This document shows positions 24,901 to 32,041 of a stretch of 45,213 nucleotides of DNA, in pieces. The position numbers and the translations under genes were made by a program. Under the pieces are notes generated by a model, which was not told the DNA's origin, searched no databases, and saw nothing but the letters and a program-made list of their open reading frames with translations. The stretch is from a virus: positions 23,523 to 68,735 of IMG/VR virus record IMGVR_UViG_3300029319_000026; one strand, given 5' to 3'. The number at the start of each line of letters is the position of its first letter. Within the stretch, counting starts at the first letter, position 1.

Positions 24901-27621
24901 GATATGGGTGGAACTACATACTCAATTTATCCAGAAAGAAGTTTTCTTGTAGGAAGTCAGAATACTGGTTCATCACCATCAACTTTGAGTGGAAATGTTC
25001 CCAATGTAATTAAATATTATAAATTTAATGGTGCAGTAAGACCTTCTTCTGAAACTGATAGTAACTTTAATGATGGAAGAACTTGGAGTGCTGCCTCTCA
25101 AACTAATTTTGTTTCATCATCTCTTCCTAATGCATTTAATAATGATACTAGTGCAAATTCTTATGCAGAAACTACTGGAACTGATCAAGAACTAATTGGA
25201 TCCATTACTTTTGATCCAGCAATACCAATCAGTTCTATTACAACCTTTAAAGTAAGTGCAGTCGCAAATGGATCTAATAGTCAGAATTGGGGATTTAATG
25301 GTGGTTCTATGACTGCCAGAGTATGTAATGGCATTACAGATTTGTCAGATCTTTTACCAAGTAGTGGCAATCTTACTTCATTTGAGGTTCAAAAAACTGG
25401 GACTGGGGTTGCTGTAATTAATGAAATAGAAATTAATGGTGACAGATTGATTGACGGATATGATGGATTTCCACTTGTTGGTAATGAAAATCAACCAGCA
25501 ACTAACTTTAACCCATTCAATACTGACATCAACACAGTTCGTGGACAAGAGACTAATCATTGTACTTTAAATCCACTTTCTTCCAATAACACAAACATAG
25601 CACTCAGTGAAGGTAATCTTCATTTTGAAAAAATCAGTACAGCAGGTTCTTGGGGATCTGTTTATGGAACAATTGGTATGACAACAGGCAAGTGGTACTG
25701 GGAAGCAGAGGTGACGGATGTGGTGGATGAAAACCTTGATTTTGGGGTGACTACTCCAGACATTACAACTGGAGGATGGTTTAATGGATCTTTTTCTGTA
25801 AACGTAACTTATGCTGTTCTGACCAGTGGTAGCAATGGTGATCATTGGGGATTTGCGATTGATATGGACAACCGCACGGTTCAAATGTATAAAAATGGTA
25901 TTGAATATCAAACCAGTACTGGGATCCCTAATACTGTAGAGACTTTGTTCCCATGTGTTGCATCATATGGACAGTATCAAACTTCACCTGCTGGAAGAGC
26001 TCGCGTAAACTTCGGGCAAAAACCCTTTAAGTTCCCACCACCTGATGGTTTTCAACCACTAAATGGTGCTAATGTTCGTCCAGAAACTGTGATTGCTCGT
26101 CCCGATCAGTATGTTGGAGTGACGACTTATTCTGGTAATGTTTCTAGCGGAACAGGAACACAACAAATTAAAGTGGGTACGCAACCAGATTTAGTTTGGA
26201 TTAAAAAAAGATTTAGTACTAATGCACAACACAGACTTGTTGACTCGGTTAGAGGTCCTAATGAAGAATTATACTCAGACACCGATCAAGACTCCGGATC
26301 AAATAATGGATTAAACTCTTTTGATTCTGATGGTTTTACTGTTTGGACAAGTAATGCTGGATATAATGAACTGGGTCAAGACTATGTTGCGTGGTGTTGG
26401 AAAGCTGGTGGAGACAAAAATACGTTTAATGTCGATGATGTAGGTTATGCGAATGCTTCTGATGTCAATATGAATGCTGGTGCTCTGAATAGTACTATTT
26501 ACGATCAAAGTGCTACATGGAGCACCAACTCAACTATGACATTGGCTTCAGGTGCTTTTGACGGTACGGATGTTGGTAGTTCAGGAAATGCTAATTACTC
26601 AAGTAGTGGAGAGGTACTGACTTCTTCTTCAATAACGATCAATAATAAATTAGAAATTTACACCAATAGAACACACACTGGTACTACAGATGGTACAAAA
26701 ATAACTATCAACGGTACGGATTATTATGACAAACCACTTGCTTCAACTGGTTGGTCTGAAGTTGTTATACCCCGTGAAACTCTTCCACTGACTTCAACTG
26801 GAAACATTACTATTACAGATACACAAGGTACTTCTGGTTTATGGTCAGTTCGTGTAGATGGTAAACGACTGGTTGATTCTAACGCTACTCCTCCCAACTT
26901 TCCAGCAATCTCTGCAACTGGTTGTTCTATTGGAACCAAACAAGGGTTTAGTATTGTAAAATATACTGGATCTGGTACTGATAATGATGAAGTCCCTCAT
27001 GGTCTTTCACAAAAACCAGATTTAGTAATTGTTAAAAATATAGATAGATCTAGTACTGAATGGCGTGTTTGGCATTCTGGATTTGGGGATAATAGAAACT
27101 TAAAACTAGGATCTGATGGGGCACAGGATAAAAACTATTGGGGAGATGGAAACGTTTATGGATATACAAGTTCCGACACCTCCATAATATTATCTGGCCC
27201 ACCAAGTACAACCACTGCAGAAGATGTTAATCTCAGTGGTGACAATTATATAATGTATTCGTGGCACGATGTACCTGGACTACAGAAATTTGGTACTTTT
27301 GTTGGAGTTAATGATCCAGATGGTCCTTTTATTGAACTAGGTTTCCGTCCTGCAATAATATGGGTGAAAAGAATTTCTGGTTCTGGAAATAATTGGGTTG
27401 TACAAGATTCTGAAAGACAAAAATATAATCCAGTTAGTGATTACTTATTATTAAATTCATCGGGTAATACTGCGTCAGGACTTGATACAGACTTCTTAAG
27501 TAATGGTTTCAAAATAAGAAATACTAATGGAAATATGAATGCATCAAGTACTTACATATATTGTGCTTGGGCAGAATCACCAGCAGTCAACTTGTATGGT
27601 GGTACTTCCAATGCCCGATAA
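21937..27621 (+). CDS. Giant LamG/SPRY/DUF7483-type adhesin candidate, paralog of the 12329 product (1894 aa)
   Basis: LamG-like domains lie at about residues 22-185, 490-655 and 685-855. One SPRY-like domain lies at about 1251-1385 (GKWYWEAEV, GFAIDMDNRTVQMYKNG, VNFGQKPFKFPPPDGF). The rest of the C-terminus has DUF7483-like units (VPHGLSQKPDLVIVKN, WHDVPGLQKFGTFVG) ending NLYGGTSNAR, close to the NLYGGQSTAR of the paralog. Two further domains of the 'TWS...N.FN/FDG...I.ING.RL(I/V)D' type occur at about 1050-1175 and 1525-1650. The first SPRY copy present in the paralog is absent. GAGGAG precedes the ATG. Several DNA blocks are near identical to the paralog, for example 56 of 56 nt at 26075-26130. 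Likely receptor binding, inferred from the folds. Confidence 0.82.
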   Translation: MGVAIPQVIAEDRASGAQIIDGSLKFDNIKFQHLTKTFSNEGNRQSWTWSGWVKQSSLSQSRQVLFGASGGNNDTDLLEFGFDTNGLYATVYTSATLTTTRFRDPSAWMHYFVKYDGTEIKWFVNGVEAHTWSQYSGNLGINGIWIHDIGKGTATGARHFDGSLSNVYFIDGHALGPEYFGFTDPLTNTWRPKKLEFPKRSFTNPRWYSSATLYNSVADVVANATDRGNGGVTVTNEYCYLVFNDGGYAHNGGEVQSPDYPVWSDVPSFSGTTRVFYYDSNDADNWVNASSYSSAATEWNKWRYSNSATKPDFLAYRISPYMGIENGNMLVFCANASIDNPTLAGTLASITLPTFDTNSFHFQNAAVDTWYTGGNSFYLPFDGNSPVGEDKFNNGNDWTPVNFGGSNTIEKATGALPILNTISGGKIATVGVRTDATVAAGVGTCVLAVPMAGPMPGNYTDVSNQIDSRSSVKTVTADDNADFSTDTSVFYSGSFKFDGTSDKVSIVDHDELDGFGDFTIEMWWYCSTLNSGEYLLAKGNSYMPYMIYNSGLDVLEFFASSDGSPTTGWDIANGASFGSSIPMLNKWNHIAVTREGSTGRLFLNGVQTDTFTSSLPLMTSGDNVTVFADSTGGAAPIGYAQDLRIYNGVAKYTSDFIPASTNPDILPDTPSGVSGGSKLAKITDGAVSFGGTTSLDYLTIPWSSDFNLGTSEFTIEFFVNFQDDATTSTLLSWGTDIDNRFDIGCQSANQLRLLARSSGNTLIFGSTPIGPKKWYHVAVVGYSDIGGGSTAIALYVNGERRFIATGALDTYAMPTDTSGYGIEIGRRRYASSVTDYFGGFISNLRIVKGSAIYPYQMNITVPTESLTNVTNTKLLCCQSVDEQQNNFIRMFRSDNLYTTRADILSNATEIFGGETLTDEYWYIVPHGTEPIEGTSGPNMVFSTDAGWTTNSRFYWRDGLSWTQTAGGYGNQDYSTAGGAGTGFSYQNGDMGGTTYSIYPERSFLVGSQNTGSSPSTLSGNVPNVIKYYKFNGAVRPSSETDSNFNDGRTWSAASQTNFVSSSLPNAFNNDTSANSYAETTGTDQELIGSITFDPAIPISSITTFKVSAVANGSNSQNWGFNGGSMTARVCNGITDLSDLLPSSGNLTSFEVQKTGTGVAVINEIEINGDRLIDGYDGFPLVGNENQPATNFNPFNTDINTVRGQETNHCTLNPLSSNNTNIALSEGNLHFEKISTAGSWGSVYGTIGMTTGKWYWEAEVTDVVDENLDFGVTTPDITTGGWFNGSFSVNVTYAVLTSGSNGDHWGFAIDMDNRTVQMYKNGIEYQTSTGIPNTVETLFPCVASYGQYQTSPAGRARVNFGQKPFKFPPPDGFQPLNGANVRPETVIARPDQYVGVTTYSGNVSSGTGTQQIKVGTQPDLVWIKKRFSTNAQHRLVDSVRGPNEELYSDTDQDSGSNNGLNSFDSDGFTVWTSNAGYNELGQDYVAWCWKAGGDKNTFNVDDVGYANASDVNMNAGALNSTIYDQSATWSTNSTMTLASGAFDGTDVGSSGNANYSSSGEVLTSSSITINNKLEIYTNRTHTGTTDGTKITINGTDYYDKPLASTGWSEVVIPRETLPLTSTGNITITDTQGTSGLWSVRVDGKRLVDSNATPPNFPAISATGCSIGTKQGFSIVKYTGSGTDNDEVPHGLSQKPDLVIVKNIDRSSTEWRVWHSGFGDNRNLKLGSDGAQDKNYWGDGNVYGYTSSDTSIILSGPPSTTTAEDVNLSGDNYIMYSWHDVPGLQKFGTFVGVNDPDGPFIELGFRPAIIWVKRISGSGNNWVVQDSERQKYNPVSDYLLLNSSGNTASGLDTDFLSNGFKIRNTNGNMNASSTYIYCAWAESPAVNLYGGTSNAR

Positions 27622-27629
27622 CATAAATA
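27622..27629 (+). promoter_or_regulatory. Late promoter CATAAATA for 27648-29173
   Basis: The octamer starts on the base after the TAA of the LamG gene and ends 18 nt before the ATG. The ACTAAAAA leader follows. Confidence 0.7.
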
Positions 27630-27647
27630 ACTAAAAATAATAATGCG

Positions 27648-28415
27648 ATGGCAATAGGAAGACCAGTATCATTAACTAATAATGTAGCGTCTAAAACCAT
27701 CAGTGTAACTGCAACAGCAGGTCAAACCCTGTTTACAGTCGCTGGTGGTTATCGCATCAACCAACTTTTAGTTTATCGTAATGGTGTAAAGTTAGCACAA
27801 AGTAATGACTTTATTGCCAGTGATGGAGCAACGGTTACGTTAGTAACACCTGCCAATGCAGGAGATAATGTTGACTTCCAAGTATTTGATGACTTTAAAG
27901 TTGCTGATGCAATCGTTTCTGCTGCATCATCACAGACAATTCAAGGTGATTTAGCAGTAAATGGAAACTTATATTTTAATAATAATGATTTAGATCTTAA
28001 TAATATTAATGCTAGTGGTATTGTTACTGCAGTAGGTGGTTTTAATATTGGTATTCAATCTGCAGGGGTTGATGTTGCGACTGGTGTTGTTACTGCACTG
28101 AACTTTGTTGGTGCTGGTAATACCTTTGCATATGATTCAACATCTAAGACTGTTGACATCAGTATTGCTGGTGGAGGTGGTGGTGGATTAGGAACCGCAA
28201 TTAATTATGAAAGTGGAGAGAAAACTCCTTTCAGTTATATTGATAGAACTGCTGAAATTAATGAAAATCTATTAATAGATGCTTCAAATGCAGGAGAATC
28301 TGATTCAATTATCATTAGTATCATACCAAACATTGAGGTTAATGCTGGTGTTGCTCTTACCGTTGGAGCAGGTAAGACTATGGTTATTGATGCACTTCAA
28401 ATAGGAGATCTCTGA
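27648..28415 (+). CDS. Tail-fibre-like protein (255 aa)
   Basis: Residues about 15-85 (TATAGQTLFTVAGGY, LLVYRNGVKLA, DFIASDGATVTLV, GDNVDFQVFDDFKV) are the same module as the start of the 513-aa protein at 10777. It is widespread in phage fibre proteins as an N-terminal head. A GDLAVNGNLYFNNND fibre stretch, an INASGIVTAVGGFNIGIQSAG repeat and a C-terminal beta domain (NLLIDASNAGESDSIIISIIPNIEVNAG, VTVGAGKTMVID-like ending) follow. The stop overlaps the next ATG (TGATG). It probably forms the shaft for, or a complex with, the next protein. Confidence 0.78.
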   Translation: MAIGRPVSLTNNVASKTISVTATAGQTLFTVAGGYRINQLLVYRNGVKLAQSNDFIASDGATVTLVTPANAGDNVDFQVFDDFKVADAIVSAASSQTIQGDLAVNGNLYFNNNDLDLNNINASGIVTAVGGFNIGIQSAGVDVATGVVTALNFVGAGNTFAYDSTSKTVDISIAGGGGGGLGTAINYESGEKTPFSYIDRTAEINENLLIDASNAGESDSIIISIIPNIEVNAGVALTVGAGKTMVIDALQIGDL

Positions 28416-29173
28416 TGTCAGATTTAAGAGTAAATAGTTTAAGAGGAAGAACTCCAGGATCTGCTCCAAATTTACCCGATGGTGTTGTCGTAACTGGTGT
28501 TGCTACTGCCACTACTTTTGATGGTTCTGGTGCAAATTTAACAAGTCTGCCTGCTGCACAATTAACCGGTGCTTTGCCAGCAATTGATGGATCAAATCTG
28601 ACCGGTATTCAATCTGGTGTATGGACACAAATCGATTCTCAACAGATTTCATCATCAACATCTCTAGTTGATGTTATTTTTGGAGCTAACTCAGGTATTA
28701 CCACTGCATATGCTCAAATTAAAGTGTATTATGATGTATGGCTCAATTCTGCTGATAAACTTTATGTTAGGGGTGCTCACGGTTTCAGTGGCACTTTTGC
28801 TAATGATATAAAAACTACTAACTATTATTGGTCTGGTTTTTGGCATAGGGCAGGAGAAACTAATATGAATTTTCCCACACAAGGAGAAAACGCAGCTAGT
28901 GGATTAATTTCTGCAAATACTAATAAGGAGCATCATAATGGGGAAATGATTATTAGTAATGCAGCTGGAAGACTTCATACAACTACTGGCGTAAATTGGC
29001 CTGCTTTGGTATATAATACTCAAGGATATGTTGGAGGTGATACTGATGCTCACAACTTTACTATTTCAGGACATTTGAAGGGTGGTGATAACAGTCCACT
29101 TCAAGGTATTAGAATTTACAGTGGACAAAATATCATTGCCGGTGAAGTGAGGACATATGGTTTAACCGCATAA
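28415..29173 (+). CDS. Fibre protein with anchor module and jelly-roll-type C-terminus (252 aa)
   Basis: MSDLRVNSLRGRTPGSAPN leads into VVVTGVATATTFDGS, the array's anchor module. The connector LPAIDGSNLTGIQSG follows. The last 180 residues (WTQIDSQQISSSTSLVDVIFG through GIRIYSGQNIIAGEVRTYGL) form a single beta-rich domain. Its final motif, GI(R)-SG-N-I-AG-x-YG(L/I), recurs at the end of many phage fibre tips. By analogy, this end domain is a candidate receptor-binding head. The anchor DNA is identical over 38 nt with 17808-17845. It is coupled to the preceding gene by a one-base overlap. Confidence 0.78.
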   Translation: MSDLRVNSLRGRTPGSAPNLPDGVVVTGVATATTFDGSGANLTSLPAAQLTGALPAIDGSNLTGIQSGVWTQIDSQQISSSTSLVDVIFGANSGITTAYAQIKVYYDVWLNSADKLYVRGAHGFSGTFANDIKTTNYYWSGFWHRAGETNMNFPTQGENAASGLISANTNKEHHNGEMIISNAAGRLHTTTGVNWPALVYNTQGYVGGDTDAHNFTISGHLKGGDNSPLQGIRIYSGQNIIAGEVRTYGLTA

Positions 29174-29180
29174 TATTAAT

Positions 29181-29188
29181 CATAAATA
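29181..29188 (+). promoter_or_regulatory. Late promoter CATAAATA for 29205-31359
   Basis: It lies 7 nt after the previous stop and 16 nt before the ATG. The 5' leader after it (ACTAGAAAGTCATAAG) differs at a single base from the one before 34442. Confidence 0.75.
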
Positions 29189-29204
29189 ACTAGAAAGTCA
29201 TAAG

Positions 29205-30476
29205 ATGTCTAGAGCACGCGACCTATCAAAATTAGGAAATCCTGGTGTATTTTCAGTTAGTGCTGATAATAATGTCGGTGTTAACTCAACTGCACCAGTT
29301 GAAAAACTAAATGTCGTTGGAGTTGTTTCTGCTACGTCATTTTATGGTGATGGTTCTCAACTTGAAGGAGTTGCAAGTGCAGGATTAGGAACTGCTGTTA
29401 TTGATGATTCTCCCTATGGTGGCGAGCAGATTTATTATACTAATAAAGAATTAAGAATTAGTGGCAATTTAACTGTAGATGTACCTGATTCTGCAGAGGT
29501 TGCATATACTCAGTATCAAGAGATTGTAGTTGATTCTGGTGCTGACTTTATTGTTGGTGACGGTGATGACTTTATCCCAGATATTCTTGGGATTGGTACT
29601 GAGGTTCAACAACCTGGATTGCTTTCAGGTGGTGGAGGAAGAGTAAGAGCAGATAATTTTTCAGATAAGTCTGGTACTGGAGCACCTACATTTTCATCTG
29701 GTGTAGTTATTACTGGAGTTGCTACTGCAACAACATTCAGTGGCAATGTAACTGGCAATGTAACTGGCAATGTAACTGGCAATGCAACAGGTCTTACAGG
29801 AACACCTGATATTACTGTAGGTGATATTACTGCCAACAATATTTCTATTGGTGGAACATTAACTTATGAAGATGTCACTAATGTTGATTCTGTAGGTCTT
29901 ATTACTGCAAGATCTGGTATTGAAGTTGCTGGTATTATTACTGCAAAAGCAGGAGCAGCACTCACTTATTATGGTGATGGTTCAAATCTAACTGGTATAG
30001 CATCAACTGATAATATAAATGCAGGAAGTTTAACTGTTGCTGGTATTTCAACTTTCAATGGTGATGCAGAATTTAAAAAATTACTTCAAGAACCTTGTAA
30101 TATAGTTGCTAGTAATCTTACAACTTCTCCAAATATTGATTTGGAAAATGGAATGTTCTATTACTTCAGCACCAACGAAACTGGTGTTGGAAAAGCAAAT
30201 ATTAGATATAGTTCTACAGAAGCATTGATGTCTAAGATGGAAATTGGTGATACTGTATGTGTTACTATAATGACAAGACCAAATAATGCAGGATATAATC
30301 AAGGTTTGGATATTGATGGTCAAAATGTAAATGTATCTTGGTTGGGTGGTGCTCAACCAACATCAGCAAATAGTGCTGGATGGGATTTATATACTTACCA
30401 AATAATCAAACATTCTGCTACAGGAACTTACGCAAACGACACTCATGTTCTAGCTCATATCACAAACTATCAGTGA
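29205..30476 (+). CDS. Tail-fibre protein with internal second anchor module (423 aa)
   Basis: Residues 1-60 are a fibre start (MSRARDLSKLGNPGVFSV, VGVNSTAPVEKLNVVGVVSATSFYGDGSQL). At about 146-185 a second start-like module appears (GRVRADNFSDKSGTGAPTFS, VVITGVATATTF) that elsewhere in the array is N-terminal. This suggests fusion of two fibre genes. Four tandem GN(V/A)TG units follow, then TLTYEDVTNVDSVGLITA. The last 130 residues (NIDLENGMFYYFSTNETG, IDGQNVNVSWLGGAQPTSANSAGWDLYTYQIIK) are, from memory, a very common C-terminal domain of cyanophage fibre proteins. It precedes a Gly-rich gene through a 25-nt junction identical to that at 12307-12331. Confidence 0.82.
   Translation: MSRARDLSKLGNPGVFSVSADNNVGVNSTAPVEKLNVVGVVSATSFYGDGSQLEGVASAGLGTAVIDDSPYGGEQIYYTNKELRISGNLTVDVPDSAEVAYTQYQEIVVDSGADFIVGDGDDFIPDILGIGTEVQQPGLLSGGGGRVRADNFSDKSGTGAPTFSSGVVITGVATATTFSGNVTGNVTGNVTGNATGLTGTPDITVGDITANNISIGGTLTYEDVTNVDSVGLITARSGIEVAGIITAKAGAALTYYGDGSNLTGIASTDNINAGSLTVAGISTFNGDAEFKKLLQEPCNIVASNLTTSPNIDLENGMFYYFSTNETGVGKANIRYSSTEALMSKMEIGDTVCVTIMTRPNNAGYNQGLDIDGQNVNVSWLGGAQPTSANSAGWDLYTYQIIKHSATGTYANDTHVLAHITNYQ
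29742..29789 (+). repeat. Four tandem 12-nt units encoding GNVT
   Basis: Three exact copies of GGCAATGTAACT and a fourth with two changes lie in frame inside the 423-aa fibre gene. Slippage here would lengthen or shorten the fibre by four residues per unit. Confidence 0.9.
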
Positions 30477-30486
30477 GGGTAGATAA

Positions 30487-31359
30487 ATGATGAATAACTG
30501 GCATAGAAAAGAAAAACCACATCTGAGTTCAATTGGATTAGGTGGGGGTATTGGAAGAAACTTAATTCGCAAGGGTTTTGAACCAGGTGAAGTAGAATTT
30601 ACAACTGCAGGATCATATAACTGGACAGCTCCTGTTGATGCAGCACATTTTGGTGTCTGTGTTGTTTGTGTTGGTGCCGGTGGTAATGGAGAATCTTCAC
30701 TTGCTAGAGGATTTGCTGGTGCAGGCGGTGGACTCGGATGGAAAAATAATATTCCTGTAGTAGCAGGACAATCTTATACAGTTGTTGTTGGTGGTGCAGG
30801 TGGTGCTAATGGAGACCCTTCATATTTCATAAATTCATCAACTGTAAGAGGTGGAGGTGGAACCGGTAATAGTGGAAGTAATGGTGGAGGAGATTATACT
30901 GGAGATGGTGGTGGAAATGGTGGTGCTGGTGGATCAGGTGGAAGTTTATCTTCGGGTGGTGATGGTGCTGGTGGAGGTGGTGCTGGTGGATATACTGGTA
31001 ATGGTGGAAATGGTGCTTCTTTCTCAGGTGGAACTGGATCGTCAGGTGCTGGCGGAGGAGGAGGTGGTGGTGGATGCCAAGCTATAAACAGCTCTGGATA
31101 CACATATGGTGGTAATGGTGGTGGTGTAGGTATCTACGGTGAAGGTTCAAGTGGTGCAGGTGGGCCACAGTCTTCTGATACCAGTACAAATCCTGGTGAT
31201 GCTGGATCTGGTGGATCTGGTACACTTTATGGTGGTGGAGGAGGAGGCAGCAATGGTTCAAGAGTTGGTGGACCAGGTGCTGTAAGAATTATTTGGGGCA
31301 CCGGAAGAGGTTTCCCAAGCACTTTAACTGGAGATAATGCAACTCCGGCTCCAGCATAA
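30487..31359 (+). CDS. Gly-rich adhesin candidate (290 aa)
   Basis: A basic N-terminus (MMNNWHRKEKPHLSSIGLGGGIGRNLIRKG) leads to EFTTAGSYNWTAPVDAAHFGVCVVCVGAGG, the opening strands of a Gly-rich fibre domain. About 170 residues follow, rich in GG(N/S/A)GG and with many GGGG runs, closed by the strand PGAVRIIWG. This matches the single-domain Gly-rich proteins at 33517, 42124 and 43196. The ATG at 30487 (rather than 30490) is chosen because the junction is identical to that of the LamG gene start at 12329. It ends 1 nt before a sigma-70-type promoter that begins a separate unit. Confidence 0.8.
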   Translation: MMNNWHRKEKPHLSSIGLGGGIGRNLIRKGFEPGEVEFTTAGSYNWTAPVDAAHFGVCVVCVGAGGNGESSLARGFAGAGGGLGWKNNIPVVAGQSYTVVVGGAGGANGDPSYFINSSTVRGGGGTGNSGSNGGGDYTGDGGGNGGAGGSGGSLSSGGDGAGGGGAGGYTGNGGNGASFSGGTGSSGAGGGGGGGGCQAINSSGYTYGGNGGGVGIYGEGSSGAGGPQSSDTSTNPGDAGSGGSGTLYGGGGGGSNGSRVGGPGAVRIIWGTGRGFPSTLTGDNATPAPA

Positions 31360-31360
31360 A

Positions 31361-31389
31361 TTGACATTTTCAAGCAACTCATATATAAT
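31361..31389 (+). promoter_or_regulatory. Sigma-70-type promoter TTGACA-17-TATAAT for the oxygenase pair
   Basis: TTGACA at 31361-31366 and TATAAT at 31384-31389 with a 17-nt spacer form a perfect match. It starts one base after the stop of the late Gly-rich gene. No NATAAATA octamer is present before 31413. The predicted start near 31396 leaves a leader of about 17 nt. Confidence 0.87.
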
Positions 31390-31412
31390 AGACCTGAATA
31401 CATTAAACTTGA

Positions 31413-32033
31413 ATGGCATATCAATCAATTTGGTATTTTACTAATATCCCTGAGGATGTTGTTAAACTTATTGAGAAGGATCTGACTGAAACTTTTGATC
31501 CTCAAATGGCAGACTCCAAATTGTATGGAGATGCTCTCAATAAAGAGAAAAGGAACTCACAAAATGCATGGATTCCTACTCAACACTGGGTTGGTGGTTT
31601 CTTGTGGCACTATATTGAACGAGCAAACCGTGAGAACTTCTTGTATGACCTGCGGTGTATTGATGGAGAATCAATGCAATATACCAGGTATCAAGAAGGT
31701 CAGTTCTATGGATGGCACAATGATGCAGGACTTGCTACACAGTACAAACCTGTAGCAGTTGGTAATCGAGTCGAAGGTTTGGGTCAAGACTTTGTGAATG
31801 AAAACATTGAGCAGGTTCGTAAGTTGTCCTTTGTGATGCAACTTTCAGACCCTGATGATTATGAAGGTGGTAACTTGCAGTTGTTGGACGAAGCAGGTAA
31901 GAGTTATATTGCACCTCGTCAACGTGGAACAGTTATCTTGTTTGACTCCCGCACACAACACCGAGTTCTGAAAGTTACAAAAGGAACTCGTAAGTCTATC
32001 GTTGGATGGACTGTTGGACCCCGTTGGAAGTGA
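31413..32033 (+). CDS. 2-oxoglutarate/Fe(II)-dependent oxygenase, prolyl-4-hydroxylase-like (206 aa)
   Basis: The fold signature is clear. The metal triad is H102-x-D104 (WHNDAG) and H183 (RTQHRVLKV), with R193 ten residues later (GTRKSIVGW) as the expected 2-oxoglutarate anchor. YEGGNLQL (about 150-157) and GTVILFDS are the usual core strands. The length fits small bacterial and phage P4H-type enzymes. Such enzymes couple decarboxylation of 2-oxoglutarate to hydroxylation of a protein, peptide or other substrate; the substrate here is unknown. It forms a two-gene unit with the next oxygenase under a sigma-70-type promoter, so it is likely expressed before the surrounding fibre genes. Hydroxylation of host proteins or of phage fibres are both possible. 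Confidence 0.9.
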   Translation: MAYQSIWYFTNIPEDVVKLIEKDLTETFDPQMADSKLYGDALNKEKRNSQNAWIPTQHWVGGFLWHYIERANRENFLYDLRCIDGESMQYTRYQEGQFYGWHNDAGLATQYKPVAVGNRVEGLGQDFVNENIEQVRKLSFVMQLSDPDDYEGGNLQLLDEAGKSYIAPRQRGTVILFDSRTQHRVLKVTKGTRKSIVGWTVGPRWK

Positions 32034-32041
32034 GGTAGAAT

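Noticed and set aside
30894-31103. Proline-rich reverse-strand frames opposite Gly-rich genes (also near 31227-31424)
   Set aside because: Poly-Pro is the mirror of GGT/GGA glycine codons on the other strand. There is no ribosome site or promoter, and they lie fully inside real genes.
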